Below, in pieces: positions 1 to 9,009 of a stretch of DNA of 64,000 nt (position 1 is its first letter; each line of letters starts with the position of its first letter). Made by a program: the position numbers and the translations under genes. The DNA comes from Paenibacillus sp. DMB20 (GTDB lineage: Bacteria; Bacillota; Bacilli; Paenibacillales; Paenibacillaceae): NCBI RefSeq assembly GCF_000987955.1, contig NZ_LAZU01000031.1, positions 1 to 64,000 of the forward strand, given 5' to 3'. Below the pieces are notes generated by a model. It saw only the letters and a program-made list of their open reading frames with translations. It searched no databases and was not told the DNA's origin.

Positions 1-602
1 CCTGCGGAGCGCGGCAGGCAGGGCGAACAGCCGCTCCAGCAGGAAGGCGGCCATGACCGCGCCGAAGGCGTTCGGATATTGGAGAAGGCCGCCGAGCCTC
101 GCGCCTGTCGCGCTGACGGCGAGATCCGCCGTGCGGAGCACCGCATGCGGCAGATCCCACAGCCCGTACACGGCAAGGAACGCGCTGGCGCATAACAACC
201 CTCCGGTCAGATGCCATATGAGTTGGAGCCTTTGACGCCCTTCCCGATCCCTGCCCAATACCCATGCGGCAAATCCGACGGTGCCGTAAAAGCCCCAGCG
301 AATCCATTCATTAAGCGTACCCGCCGTCGAAAGGGGCCCCCGGATGGCGTGCAGGGAGTAGATCAGAAGCATCCAGCCGATACAGGCGAACAGCGGATAT
401 GCGGCGCTTCCGCGAAGCTCCGGAGCATGGCGGACAGCGATTCGAAGGAGCCCGGACAGCTGCAGAATGCAGGCTGCCCCCCAGACGGCACATACTATAT
501 ACAAGTCCTCGTCAAAAAAAGAACCCCGTTTGCAGACAGGCGGTCCCCATCACAAGCAGCAGCATAAAAAAAAACGAAACCCTTTACGGGCGCGGGCGGC
601 AT
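1..602 (-). CDS. O-antigen ligase-like polytopic membrane protein (5' part, cut by window edge, two frameshifts)
   Basis: Read in corrected frame this encodes the N-terminal ~200 residues of a hydrophobic protein with several membrane helices and the stretch LLQYPNAFGAVMAAFLL, typical of the Wzy/O-antigen ligase (WaaL-like) family, which joins or polymerises surface glycans at the outer face of the membrane. The start ATG at 602 follows AAAGGAGG at 8 bases. Two homopolymers break the frame: nine A (566-574) where eight keep the frame, and seven A (514-520) where six do. Between them the corrected peptide reads GTACLQTGFFFDEDLYIV, which joins smoothly to the downstream frame. The C-terminal part lies outside the window, so the catalytic loop cannot be seen. 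Family assignment is an inference from a short motif and hydropathy. Confidence 0.6.
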
Positions 603-817
603 CCGGGGTCCCTCCTTTCCGTAGTTTTTCCGTTTTCCGCCTGCCTGCCGGGAGACAGGGCTTCCTCGGCCTTGAGTCGTTTTTTAACGGAAACATCCAC
701 GAATCACGAATATTATTCAGTGTAGACGGTGGGACCCGTTTGTAATCCCTGCCGAACTGTAACACTCAGGTGATTCTGTGCAAAAAATCAGCTATTTGAA
801 CGGTATCCTTGAAACAT

Positions 818-858
818 AAAAAAAGCCGGCACCCGAAACCTGTTCCGGGGGCTGGCTC
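818..858 (-). terminator. Intrinsic terminator of the 918-2102 methyltransferase gene
   Basis: On the minus strand a GC-rich stem (AGCCAGC pairing with GCCGGCT, with further pairing inside) is followed by seven T. It lies 60 bases past the stop codon. The rest of 603-917 holds no gene I can support. Confidence 0.7.
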
Positions 859-917
859 TATAGGACGTTCAAACCGGTTTGACCTTTAATCGTCACACCG
901 GCGGCGCCGCAACTATT

Positions 918-2102
918 TTATTGGATGGACGGAAGCAGGTCGCGGCAGGCATTCTCCAAATACGGCGACGCGCTCAAAAAATCGCGGAAGGCCGAATATT
1001 CCTGCCACAGCTTGTCCCTGTCGCCGGCGCTTCCCTTTACCGCCCGGATCAAAATATTTTTCGGGGTGTGCTCCATATCGATAAACTCGAGCAGCTGCGT
1101 CCGGTAGCCCATCACATCCAGCAGCTTGGCCCGGATGCCGTCCGTTGCCAGCGCGGAGAAGCGTTCCTTCAGGATGCCATGGGACAGGAGCGGCTCCATC
1201 ACCGGATTTTTCACCTGGGAGAAGAGCTCATGCTGGCAGCATGGGACCGATAAAATAACCGAGGCTCCCCAGCGAACGGCTTTTTCCAGCGCGGCGTCCG
1301 TAGCCGTGTCGCAGGCATGGAGCGTGACGACCATATCCACCTGCTCCAATTCGTCATAATCCGCGATGTCTCCGACAAGAAACCGCAATTGCGAGTAATT
1401 CAGCTTTTTCGCCAGCATACTGCAGTGTTCGATCACATCGGCCTTTAGATCCAATCCGACGATATTCAGCTTTCTTCGCGTTTTAACCGCCAAATAGTGA
1501 TAAAGCGCGAAGGTGAGGTACGATTTGCCGCAGCCGAAATCAACGATCGTCAAGGGACGGCCTTCGGGCAGATGAGGGAGGACGTCTTCGACCATTTCAA
1601 GGAAACGGTTAATCTGTTTGAATTTATCGTACTTCCGGGCGTATACCTTGCCCTCGTCATTCATGATGCCGAGCTCCACCAGAAATGGAACCGGCGTCCC
1701 TTCTTCAAGGATATACGTTTTTTTGCGGTTATGGGCGAGCATGATGTCGCTCCTGGTTTTCGTCGGGGATTTCGTCAAAATGGAAACCTTATATTTTTTG
1801 GAGATCAGCACCTGATAATCCGCTTCGGGAGTGCAGAAAAGCGCCTGCCGGAATGTCTCTTCCAGAAGGGCGGTCAGGAGCGCTCCGGCCTCCTCTGCCG
1901 GCACATTCTCATGCGTAACCTTGGTTCCGGAATAATAAGCGAACTGGTAAAACAGCTTGTTTTTGAGCTCCACGGGTTTTATGGTCACTTTGGTGTAAGA
2001 TGCTCCTTCACGCTTGCGAAGCTGGCTGAGGGAGGCGGTGATCAGGGACGTGTCCTGAATGATCTGGGTAATCAGTTTACGCAGTGCTTCCAAAAGGTAC
2101 AT
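918..2102 (-). CDS. Class I SAM-dependent methyltransferase, Methyltransf_32 type
   Basis: A 394-residue protein with a Rossmann methyltransferase core in its second half. The SAM-binding motif I is IVDFGCGKSYLTFAL near residue 195, followed by the acidic strand end NIVGLDLKADVIEHC and the segment VTLHACDTATDAAL that sits at the active-site edge. The DFGCGKSYLT form is typical of PF13679-like enzymes whose substrate is mostly unknown, possibly RNA. The open frame runs upstream to 2387, but that extension is low-complexity and overlaps the end of the neighbouring gene. The ATG at 2102 begins the conserved part (MYLLEALRKL). The ribosome site before it is weak (AAGAAAGCGAG). Substrate unknown. 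Confidence 0.75.
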   Translation of the reverse strand: MYLLEALRKLITQIIQDTSLITASLSQLRKREGASYTKVTIKPVELKNKLFYQFAYYSGTKVTHENVPAEEAGALLTALLEETFRQALFCTPEADYQVLISKKYKVSILTKSPTKTRSDIMLAHNRKKTYILEEGTPVPFLVELGIMNDEGKVYARKYDKFKQINRFLEMVEDVLPHLPEGRPLTIVDFGCGKSYLTFALYHYLAVKTRRKLNIVGLDLKADVIEHCSMLAKKLNYSQLRFLVGDIADYDELEQVDMVVTLHACDTATDAALEKAVRWGASVILSVPCCQHELFSQVKNPVMEPLLSHGILKERFSALATDGIRAKLLDVMGYRTQLLEFIDMEHTPKNILIRAVKGSAGDRDKLWQEYSAFRDFLSASPYLENACRDLLPSIQ

Positions 2103-2271
2103 CTCGCTTTCTTGTTGAATTTTGCAGCGCGGGTAACCACATTCTTTATGATAACACCATGGGTCAATGCTTCCAAAAAAGAGTCCCTGAAGCATGCGGG
2201 CCGACATATCGTTCGTGCTTAAAAAACCGGGTCGATTTTGAGCAAAAAAAAACGACTTTGGGGGTCCTCCC

Positions 2272-2949
2272 TTATCGTATGTCCGCTTGCCCCGGGGTAT
2301 CCGCGAACCTCCGTTCCAGCTCGGCGATCCCTTCGTGAACCTCGGCAAGAGGAAGCCCGCCGCGTTCCAACTCATCGGGAGGAACATTCAAAAGCCTCTC
2401 GTAAAAAAGAGAGCCTTCCCGTAAGTCAAGGACATCCTGTTCCAGGAGACGGAAGAGGCTGTTCTCCGCCTCTGCATATCGGCCGGCCCGCTCGAAGTAA
2501 ACCAGTAAAAGCCGCTCCGTCTCTTCGGGGAGCCGAAAGGATCGCAAATCCCCCGCCGTGTCGTCAATTCTTCGAGGAAGATCCCATAAATTCGGATTGG
2601 CATCGTTCAGGGATGCCGTCAAGTACAGATGGAGCGCCTTGGCCATCAAGATCAGCCCCTCGTCCCTCCGCTCCGAATCGAGGTGGATCCTGGCTTCCTC
2701 CTCCATCAGCCTGGCTGCATTTTGAAGTTTGTCGGCCTCCAGCACGCCCGCGGTTCGAAAAAGCCGGACGATATCCGGCGCGGACAAGGAACGGAGCAGC
2801 TTGGAATTCAAACCAAATTGCCGGGTCAACAGTTCGTCGATTTCCCATAACGCCTCCGTCACCTTGCGCTGCTGCTTCAATCCGTATACTTTGGCAATGA
2901 GCTGCGTCATTTCCTCCACAAGCCGGAGGAGATAATCCTTCCGAAACAT
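2272..2949 (-). CDS. DUF6483 family cytosolic protein
   Basis: A helical, charged 225-residue protein with no signal peptide or membrane segment. It starts MFRKDYLLRLVEEMTQLIA, the usual start of the DUF6483 family found in Firmicutes, and has TPR-like helical pairs in its second half (for example FERAGRYAEAENSLFRLLEQ). The function of the family is unknown. Of three in-frame ATG codons (2970, 2955, 2949) the one at 2949 has the best spacing, six bases after AGGGGG. It lies upstream of the methyltransferase on the same strand, with a 169-base gap in which I see no further gene. Confidence 0.65.
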   Translation of the reverse strand: MFRKDYLLRLVEEMTQLIAKVYGLKQQRKVTEALWEIDELLTRQFGLNSKLLRSLSAPDIVRLFRTAGVLEADKLQNAARLMEEEARIHLDSERRDEGLILMAKALHLYLTASLNDANPNLWDLPRRIDDTAGDLRSFRLPEETERLLLVYFERAGRYAEAENSLFRLLEQDVLDLREGSLFYERLLNVPPDELERGGLPLAEVHEGIAELERRFADTPGQADIR

Positions 2950-3056
2950 TGGCATCCCCCTCTTCAACATTCATCCTGTTCATTCATCTTTTTATAGTAG
3001 GTGATCCGGCGATCTTTTTCCAGCAAACGGGGGGGGATGGGCAGTAAGGGCACACG

Positions 3057-3086
3057 AAAAAAAAACCGGAGGGTACCTCCTCCGGC
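3057..3086 (-). terminator. Intrinsic terminator of the alpha/beta hydrolase gene
   Basis: Perfect 8-base stem CCGGAGGA/TCCTCCGG-type hairpin with loop GGTACC region, followed on the minus strand by nine T. Confidence 0.8.
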
Positions 3087-3120
3087 CGATTTCTAAGCTT
3101 CTTTCAAATTAAAGGGGACG

Positions 3121-3912
3121 CTACGCTTTAAACACGCCCTCCAGGAACGAACGGATCACGCTGCTCAATTCCTCCGGCTCCTCCATCATGCTCATATGGC
3201 CTGCGCCTTTAATAACGGACTGCGTGACGTTGGGGTTATCGATTGTAAAAACACGTTCCGGCGGAATGAGACCGTCCTTCTCCCCGGCCACAAGCAGAAC
3301 AGGCAAAGTCGTGGAGGACAGCACGTCTCGCCGGTCAGGGCGCTCGCGCATGGCCAGCGCCGCTCCGATGGCTCCCTGCGGCGGAGTCAGGTAGCCGATT
3401 TCCTTCGCTTTTTGAATGCACTCCGGTTTCCGGTTCTGCGTCTCCGGTGCAAACAATCCCGGAACGAGGCCGTCCACAAAGTCGGTAATCCCCTCTCCCT
3501 GAATGGTGCTTACCGCCTTGACTCTTTTCTCCTTCGCTTCCTCCGAATCCGGAAAGCCCGTGGAATGGATCAACCCGAATGCATTCAATCGGGAAGCGTG
3601 GCGCTGTACGAAAGACAGCGTAATATATCCGCCGAGGGAATGGCCAAACAGGGATGCTTTCGGTATATTCAGCTCGTCCATAAGAAGAAGCACGTCATCC
3701 GCCATTTGCTCAATGGTATAGGGTCCTACAGGCGCATCGGAACGGCCGTGGCCCCGAAGGTCCGGTACAATGACCCGGTAACCGCCCAAATACGGAAGTA
3801 CCTGCTCCCAATAAGAGGAACTCCCGCAATATCCGTGAAGCAGAAAGACCGGCTCGCCCTGTCCCTGGTCCAGATAACATATCGTATTGCCGTTGCATTG
3901 TACTTTTTCCAT
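3121..3912 (-). CDS. Alpha/beta-fold hydrolase
   Basis: A 263-residue serine hydrolase of the alpha/beta fold. The oxyanion segment HGYCGSSSYW is near residue 25, the nucleophile elbow is GHSLGG (Ser near residue 95), the acid is probably Asp in AGEKDG, and the catalytic His is in GAGHMSMME near the C-terminus. This set matches the broad esterase/haloperoxidase-like group, so the substrate cannot be named. The reading frame extends to 3957, but the ATG at 3912 follows GAAGGG at five bases and begins the conserved part. It is monocistronic, with its own terminator. Confidence 0.85.
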   Translation of the reverse strand: MEKVQCNGNTICYLDQGQGEPVFLLHGYCGSSSYWEQVLPYLGGYRVIVPDLRGHGRSDAPVGPYTIEQMADDVLLLMDELNIPKASLFGHSLGGYITLSFVQRHASRLNAFGLIHSTGFPDSEEAKEKRVKAVSTIQGEGITDFVDGLVPGLFAPETQNRKPECIQKAKEIGYLTPPQGAIGAALAMRERPDRRDVLSSTTLPVLLVAGEKDGLIPPERVFTIDNPNVTQSVIKGAGHMSMMEEPEELSSVIRSFLEGVFKA

Positions 3913-4011
3913 GACTACCCTTCTTTCTTGAATCAGTGCCGATACCTGCAGGCACATGAGTTTTAGATAACTACTATTAAACCATAAACGGCTGTCGCTG
4001 AAACGCCTGTC

Positions 4012-4551
4012 TCAAGGACTAAGGCCAAAGCCCGATGCGGCCGCTTGCGCGATCCGGGAAGCCATGGTCATGACCAAGTGGAGGGACGTTACCTGCAGCG
4101 TCCAATAAGGCTTCGGTCCCAGCACATTGACAACGGCCGCAATGCTGTAATGCCCGACCGCAGGCAACGGTCTGCCCACCGACTGGGCGGGATTCAAGGG
4201 ACCTTTGGCCGCAAAAAAGGAACCGACGGAGGACGGTTGGCCCAAGCAGGCGTCAATCGCGATAATGAGATGGTCCTCCGGAATCCCTTTCAGCTTGTCT
4301 TCCAGACTGATCGCATCGCACGGGTCCGGCAAGGTGCCGATCACATGCGGGAAACCGGCTTCCAGCAACCCCGTTCCGGTCAGAGGACCCAAGGCGTCGC
4401 CGGTTGAGCGATCCGTTCCGATACATACAAAGGTAATCTGATCCATCGAATGCAATCGGGAAATATCTGCAAAAAAGATTTTCAACTGCTCTCCGGATAA
4501 TTTGTTCTTTGCGGCAGGCATTCCCTGCATGCAATCCGTCTCCCGTTTCAC
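4012..4551 (-). CDS. yyaC: Spore protease-like protein YyaC (DUF1256)
   Basis: A 179-residue protein with the DUF1256/YyaC signature: IGTDRSTGDALGPLTG (about residues 45-60), IIAIDACLG, and AVGHYSIAAVVNVLG. The fold resembles the germination protease/hydrogenase-maturation protease group. In Bacillus subtilis yyaC is linked to sporulation, and its presence supports a spore-forming host. The frame opens further upstream to a TTG at 4602, but a strong AAAGGGGGG site stands before the GTG at 4551, which I prefer. It diverges from the DUF1128 gene, with about 180 bases between. Confidence 0.85.
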   Translation of the reverse strand: MKRETDCMQGMPAAKNKLSGEQLKIFFADISRLHSMDQITFVCIGTDRSTGDALGPLTGTGLLEAGFPHVIGTLPDPCDAISLEDKLKGIPEDHLIIAIDACLGQPSSVGSFFAAKGPLNPAQSVGRPLPAVGHYSIAAVVNVLGPKPYWTLQVTSLHLVMTMASRIAQAAASGFGLSP

Positions 4552-4656
4552 GGCCTCCCCCCTTTCAAGCCATGTTTTCGCGGCTGCCCCGTATTCAAAC
4601 AAGGAACCGGCTGTTCTCCTGATTTTACCCTATCCGGCGCCGTCGTAGCAAAAAGA

Positions 4657-4686
4657 TTGGTCGAGCCGGCGGCAGCATGTTACAAT
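4657..4686 (+). promoter_or_regulatory. Sigma-A-like promoter of the DUF1128 gene
   Basis: TTGGTC (4657-4662) and TACAAT (4681-4686) with an 18-base spacer, 45 bases before the start codon. Confidence 0.5.
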
Positions 4687-4730
4687 ACAGGGACGAGAAA
4701 ACGCAAACCGAGAAAAGGAGGGTGTCAAAC

Positions 4731-4955
4731 ATGGACCTGAATGATAAAACCCAGGAGAATCTGGAGTATATGATCGAGCAGATCAAATTAAAGCTCCGCA
4801 TGGCTTCCGCAGCCGCGATGCAGGCTTCCGCTTTTTCCAAAGAGCAGTATGACGATATCCGCGACCTGTATGAGATGGTCATGAGCAAAAACACGATGAG
4901 CATTTCCGAGGTTGAGGCCATTGCCTCCGAGCTCGGACGACTTCGCGGCAACTAG
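4731..4955 (+). CDS. yfkK: DUF1128 family protein (YfkK)
   Basis: A 74-residue helical protein. The sequence MDLNDKTQENLEYMIEQIKL, then KLRMASAAAMQASAF and DLYEMVMSKNTMSISEVEAI, is diagnostic of the DUF1128/YfkK family of Bacillales. Function unknown. The start ATG at 4731 follows AAAGGAGG at a good distance. The upstream extension of the frame to 4677 covers the promoter and ribosome site and is not coding. Confidence 0.9.
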   Translation: MDLNDKTQENLEYMIEQIKLKLRMASAAAMQASAFSKEQYDDIRDLYEMVMSKNTMSISEVEAIASELGRLRGN

Positions 4956-5020
4956 ACGGCTGCCTTAAGTTTTTGGTATACAAACATCTGTGACGTGCTT
5001 TTTGCGAAGGCAGACATCTT

Positions 5021-5066
5021 AAAAAGGCCTCATGCTTCTCTCTTAAGAGAACGCATGGGGCCTTTG
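5021..5066. terminator. Bidirectional terminator between yfkK and the asparaginase gene
   Basis: Stem AGGCC-TCATGC pairs with GCATGG-GGCCT around a 16-base loop. The stem is flanked by AAAAA on the left, which is a T run for the minus gene, and by CCTTTGT on the right. Confidence 0.7.
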
Positions 5067-5126
5067 TATATATACTCCTGCCGGTAAACCGTATATTAAA
5101 TTTCAGGGATTGACGGCTTTCCCCAG

Positions 5127-6170
5127 TCACCATACCAAACTGCCGATCGGGATCACTTCGGCGATGATGCCCATTTCAAGGCAAAAGCCGGCTCGGCATA
5201 CCCGACTTTTTTGTCCGCCGTCATTATATAGGTCTTTGGTATAGGCTTCCCGCAGCCGTTCGACAAGGGTCCGGTTTTCATAGCCAAGCTGGTCAAGCAG
5301 GGACTCCGCGATATACCCCCACTCTTCTTCCGAACCGTCCAAAACTTTAAACGCTATACCGAGGCGTTCCTTTTTCAATCCGAGGCAAAAGACCCCTTTG
5401 AAACCTCCCTTGGCGACAATGTTATCGTCCTGGAGCAATAGCGTATCCACTCTGCCGTCACCCCCGACCATGTAAGGATAACGGTTCATCGCCTGCGTAA
5501 TTTTTGAAACGGCCTGTCTTGTCCGCTCATCGTCAATCCGGTCCGGACACGCCAGCTTCATATACGCCGTCGCCAATGCCCGCAGGGGCAGCGCGAATAC
5601 CGGAAGCCCGCATCCGTCCGTGCCCAGGCGGATGTCCTCCTTCTTCATGCCGGACATATAGGCTACGGTATCCAGTACCTCCTGCTGCACAGGATGATCC
5701 GGATGGTCATAGCCTTCCAATGGGGCCTTCAGCATTTTGCTGTAAGCCAGCAAGCCGATGTGTTTGCCCGAACAATTGTGGAACATTTTTCTTCGTTCTC
5801 CTCCGTTGCGGAGCAGGGATTCCTTCGTAGGTTCGTCAAGCGGGTAGCTGGATGCGCACACGAGGCTGCCTTCCCCGATTCCCGTTTTATCCATGAAGCC
5901 GTCTAGCGTTTTTTGATGTTCCGCCTCTCCGCGATGGGACGAAGCCATGATCGCGATTTCCTGATCCGTAAGCCGGTAATGGTCCGCCATGTTTGCGCGT
6001 AAGGCAGGTATGGCCTGCAGCGGCTTCGCGGAGGAGCGGGTAAAAGCAACATATTCCGGGTCGTCGGCATAAGCTTTTACCTTTCCTAGTTCGTCCACAA
6101 TGGCGATGTGCCCGCTATGGACACATTCCGTTACGCCTGCGCGGTACTCCTTAATCAGCACGCTGTCCAT
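5127..6170 (-). CDS. Thermolabile type L-asparaginase II family protein
   Basis: A 347-residue cytosolic enzyme of family PF06089 (Rhizobium etli-type asparaginase), which hydrolyses L-asparagine to aspartate and ammonia and is unrelated to the classic AnsA/AnsB fold. Two Ser-Lys motifs typical of the family are present: FTRSSAKPLQAIPAL (near residue 45) and FHNCSGKHIGLLA (near residue 130), plus LGTDGCGLPVFALPL in the middle and MVGGDGRVDTLLL later. The start ATG at 6170 follows AGGAGAG at seven bases; the open frame begins at 6212 without a ribosome site. Convergent with yfkK and sharing its terminator. Confidence 0.85.
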   Translation of the reverse strand: MDSVLIKEYRAGVTECVHSGHIAIVDELGKVKAYADDPEYVAFTRSSAKPLQAIPALRANMADHYRLTDQEIAIMASSHRGEAEHQKTLDGFMDKTGIGEGSLVCASSYPLDEPTKESLLRNGGERRKMFHNCSGKHIGLLAYSKMLKAPLEGYDHPDHPVQQEVLDTVAYMSGMKKEDIRLGTDGCGLPVFALPLRALATAYMKLACPDRIDDERTRQAVSKITQAMNRYPYMVGGDGRVDTLLLQDDNIVAKGGFKGVFCLGLKKERLGIAFKVLDGSEEEWGYIAESLLDQLGYENRTLVERLREAYTKDLYNDGGQKSRVCRAGFCLEMGIIAEVIPIGSLVW

Positions 6171-6357
6171 CAACTTTCTCTCCTTTAAGCAATAGGTTCT
6201 ATATGATTTCATAGCCCGCTACCGGCAGGCCCGTGGTTTATGCCATGATGCGGCTTACTAAGTATAGTACAAAAACGAATAATCTTCAGCAGGTAAATCC
6301 ATCATCGGCTAGCCGTCCGGGGCAGTTCGGGAAGCTAAAGAGCATACCGAACTGGCT

Positions 6358-6381
6358 GTTTCAGGCTAACTTCTGGGGTTT
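6358..6381 (+). promoter_or_regulatory. Candidate sigma-B promoter before the GlsB-family gene
   Basis: GTTTCA (6358-6363), 12-base spacer, GGGTTT (6376-6381), 60 bases before the start codon. It matches the Bacillus sigma-B pattern GTTTaa-N12 to N14-GGGtAt in part. The same -35 hexamer occurs before rsbV and three other stress-type genes in this window. Confidence 0.45.
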
Positions 6382-6440
6382 AAATACGAGATAAGCAAGC
6401 CCACTCGAAAGTCAAAACTCTGAATAAAGGAGGCGATTTT

Positions 6441-6698
6441 ATGTGGGGAGTCATCATCAGCATCGTAATGGCAATTATTATCGGCATCATCGGTGATGCT
6501 TTAGTCGGCCATGACATGCCGGGAGGCATTATCGGCTCCATGATCGCCGGTTTCATCGGCGCTTGGCTCGGACCCTTGATCATGGGATCTTGGGGACCGG
6601 AAATCGGCGGTTTTGCCATCGTTCCTGCTATTATCGGTACGGCCGTCTTTGTATTTTTGCTGGGACTTGTATCTAAAATGTTTAGACGCGCGGCTTAA
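6441..6698 (+). CDS. GlsB/YeaQ/YmgE family stress-response membrane protein
   Basis: An 85-residue protein made of three Gly-rich membrane helices (GVIISIVMAIIIGIIGDAL, MIAGFIGAWLGPLIMGSWG, IVPAIIGTAVFVFLLGLV), the pattern of the transglycosylase-associated/GlsB family. These proteins sit in the cytoplasmic membrane and are usually induced by general stress; their molecular role is unknown. AAGGAGG stands eight bases before the ATG. It is followed 48 bases later by the YtxH-type gene, so the two probably form one stress operon under the sigma-B-like promoter at 6358. Confidence 0.85.
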   Translation: MWGVIISIVMAIIIGIIGDALVGHDMPGGIIGSMIAGFIGAWLGPLIMGSWGPEIGGFAIVPAIIGTAVFVFLLGLVSKMFRRAA

Positions 6699-6746
6699 TC
6701 TGCCAGCTAAATTATTCTATTTAAACTAATCAAAGGAGTGAATGTC

Positions 6747-7156
6747 ATGAATCAATCAGAACAAGAATATCCGGTACAAAGCAGTTCGACGTTTTTTTAA
6801 AGGCGTATTTATCGGCGCCCTTGCCGGTGCAGCGGCAGCTCTGCTGTTTGCGCCGAAGCCGGGACGCGAGCTTCGCGGGGACCTGTCGGACAAGCTCACG
6901 CTGGTCACGGACAAAACCAAAGAGGTTGCGGGCGTCGTCGGCGAGAAAGCGGCCGAGCTTGCCAAGACGGTAGGCAGCAAAGCCTCGGATGTCATGACGA
7001 CCGTCAATGAAAGCCGCAGCAATGTGATGTCCAGCGTAAGGCAGGCTTCCATGGACGTGTCCGATGAAGTAGCGAGTGCTTCCGAAGACGTCAAAGACGG
7101 GACGAAAAAACGCTTCCGAAGGCGTCAGCAAAGAGATGAAGTCGGCGCAATACTAG
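6747..7156 (+). CDS. YtxH domain general stress protein (two homopolymer frameshifts)
   Basis: Corrected, this encodes about 135 residues: a short N-terminus, one Ala/Gly-rich membrane helix (GVFIGALAGAAAALLFAPKPG) that is the hallmark of YtxH, then a long amphipathic helical tail rich in Lys, Glu, Val and Ser. The frame is broken at seven T (6792-6798; six restores TFFKGVFIG) and again at six A (7105-7110; five restores GTKNASEGVSKEMKSAQY and a TAG at 7154). The ATG at 6747 follows AAAGGAG. YtxH proteins are typical general-stress products. Two +1 errors in one short gene argue for sequencing error rather than a true pseudogene. Confidence 0.75.
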
Positions 7157-7170
7157 GCCGTTAAAGACGG

Positions 7171-7198
7171 AAATAGCCAGCTGACAGCTGGCTATTTT
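7171..7198 (+). terminator. Terminator of the GlsB-YtxH operon
   Basis: Near-perfect inverted repeat AAATAGCCAGCTG / CAGCTGGCTATTT followed by TT, 15 bases past the YtxH stop. Confidence 0.75.
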
Positions 7199-7296
7199 AA
7201 TGTCCGTGAGGCTGATTATTATCCGATTGTTAAGCTCAAGCGCTTTATTTCAAGGGGGCCTCACCATGACTTCTGCCAAGAAAGCGGGGATACGAG

Positions 7297-7767
7297 ATGA
7301 GCAAAGCCAGTCCTTATGACAGCCGGTCCGAAGGCTTTGACCGTACGAACCGGCATGAGCGTTTTCGGGAACTTGACCGGGAACGCAATCGTTTACGCGA
7401 TCGTGACCGGGAGCGCGAACGGCACGGCGGCCGCTCCGGGGAAAACATGCCTAAGCAGACCGCGTACGATGTGAATGAGCATCCTTTCGAGCTGAGGCAT
7501 GAGGTCAAAAGACTGAACGGCCGATTGGATAAAATCGCGGATTCGCTCGAAAGGGCGAATTTCAAAGATATCGTCGAGAATTACATGAGCCCGAAAAAAC
7601 GGATCATTACGAACTTTACCGCAGGCCTCGCCCGCGGCCTCGGCATGACCGTCGGTACCGTCGTTGTTCTGAGTTTGCTCGGTTATATCCTGAGCCTGTT
7701 CGTGGATATGCCGCTTATCGGCGATTACATCGCCGAACTTCAGGGCTATATCGACAAGGCGAGGTAA
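7297..7767 (+). CDS. DUF5665 domain membrane protein with Arg/Glu-rich N-terminus
   Basis: A 156-residue protein. Residues 1-55 are extremely charged (repeated RDRDRERER-type Arg-Asp/Glu runs). Residues about 65-95 form a helix (HEVKRLNGRLDKIADSLERA). Residues 95-156 match DUF5665: NFKDIVENYMSPKKRIITN, then a Gly-rich helix and a hydrophobic segment. Function of the family is unknown. GCGGGGA stands six bases before the ATG. It lies among stress-type membrane genes, but no convincing sigma-B site is seen before it. Confidence 0.7.
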   Translation: MSKASPYDSRSEGFDRTNRHERFRELDRERNRLRDRDRERERHGGRSGENMPKQTAYDVNEHPFELRHEVKRLNGRLDKIADSLERANFKDIVENYMSPKKRIITNFTAGLARGLGMTVGTVVVLSLLGYILSLFVDMPLIGDYIAELQGYIDKAR

Positions 7768-7865
7768 ACGGTGCTACTTCGTTCATCGTTTACCTAAGGC
7801 ATCAATAAAGACCACTCCGTCCATGCCGGATGTTGTTCTACTCCGTTGTCCCGATAACCGAATGA

Positions 7866-7900
7866 AACCTCCCGGCAGGGCAGTGCCTGCGGGAGGTTTC
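7866..7900. terminator. Bidirectional terminator between DUF5665 gene and corA
   Basis: Strong hairpin: AACCTCCCGGCAGG pairs with CCTGCGGGAGGTT around GCAGTG. T-rich flanks occur on both sides. Confidence 0.8.
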
Positions 7901-7905
7901 TCGGT

Positions 7906-8886
7906 TCATATATTCTTGTTCTTTGATTTCACCCTCAGCAGGTCGCCCGTCCAGCCCTTCGTGTACATCCAAACGTACATCCCTATCGTCAGAGCGAACG
8001 TAAACAGCATGGCTGCGAAAAATCCCCAAGACACCTTGGTGATCGGAAGATTTTCAAAGTTCATGCCCCAAATCGCGCCGACAACCGTTGCCGGCGTAAA
8101 AATAACGGTCATGATGGTAAGGGTCTTCATGATTTCGTTGCCCCGGAATCCGGCGATGGCATCATCAATGGTGACAAGCGTATCAATCTCGCGTTCATAG
8201 TGCCGGAATAGTTTGTCCATCCGTTCCACGCGGTGCAAAAGCTGCTGATAGAATCTGCTGTTCTCCAGGCTGTCCAAGTAACCTTCTTTGGATGCGGCAA
8301 TCAACTCCTGAAAAGGGATAAACAGATTGCTCCAATATAGCAGCTCGAAACGCGAAGACAGGATGCGGTCCATCAGGTTCCGCTGATTATGCCTCCTCAT
8401 GACCGCTTCGACTTCCCGGAGGTTGGCTTCAAATTTATCCATGCCGGCGTGAAAATAGTGAAGAATCGCCCTTGCCAGCACAAACATGCCGTCAATCGGC
8501 CTTAAGCATTGGTGCAGCATGGATACCCGGTCCGGCTTTCCCATAATCTTTCGGGTATGGCCGTCCAGATTGAACGTAATCAAGACTTCCCGGTCAATAT
8601 AAAAATAAAACTGCTCGTTCTCTCGGTCCTCGTCAAGTTCGGAAGCGATCGTGTAAAGGAAAGTGCCTACCAGAACAGGATTCGTCCCGTCGGGAAACCG
8701 GACCGACAAATAATTTTTGCCTTTCAATGAAGGAGTCAGCTTAAACCACTCCGATATGTAAGGGTACTGGTTCCGAAGCTTGCCGAATTCAGGATTTTCC
8801 CAGTCATCCGTCTCAACATCATGCCACTTCCACCCGCCGGCTAAAGCGTATACGTGCTTGCCCTCTTTTGTTTTTAAGGCGTTCAC
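7906..8886 (-). CDS. corA: CorA-family divalent metal ion transporter
   Basis: A 326-residue protein. The N-terminal ~250 residues are a soluble, helical CorA-type domain, followed by two C-terminal membrane helices with the signature GMN at the end of the first (VVGAIWGMNFENLP) and a second helix (FFAAMLFTFALTIGMYVWMY). CorA pentamers let Mg2+ (also Co2+, Ni2+) enter the cell. The loop after GMN, FENLPITK, is acidic as in the family. The start is GTG at 8886, after AGGAGGGAACC. It is monocistronic and convergent with the DUF5665 gene. Confidence 0.9.
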   Translation of the reverse strand: MNALKTKEGKHVYALAGGWKWHDVETDDWENPEFGKLRNQYPYISEWFKLTPSLKGKNYLSVRFPDGTNPVLVGTFLYTIASELDEDRENEQFYFYIDREVLITFNLDGHTRKIMGKPDRVSMLHQCLRPIDGMFVLARAILHYFHAGMDKFEANLREVEAVMRRHNQRNLMDRILSSRFELLYWSNLFIPFQELIAASKEGYLDSLENSRFYQQLLHRVERMDKLFRHYEREIDTLVTIDDAIAGFRGNEIMKTLTIMTVIFTPATVVGAIWGMNFENLPITKVSWGFFAAMLFTFALTIGMYVWMYTKGWTGDLLRVKSKNKNI

Positions 8887-9009
8887 TTACGGTTCCCTCC
8901 TTCTGACATCATTTCTTCTACCAGAAAAGGACACGCACATCCCGGTTCAGGAATAGCGTGCCCTTATGTCGTCCAATCCTTGCACCCGCCGCAGACAAGC
9001 TTGTCCATG

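Noticed and set aside
550..765. A 71-codon minus-strand frame before the O-antigen-ligase-like gene
   Set aside because: It overlaps the ribosome site and start of that gene, is very basic and shows no domain.
2103..2387. Extension of the methyltransferase gene to 2387
   Set aside because: It overlaps the end of the DUF6483 gene and includes low-complexity sequence; homology-like sequence begins at 2102.
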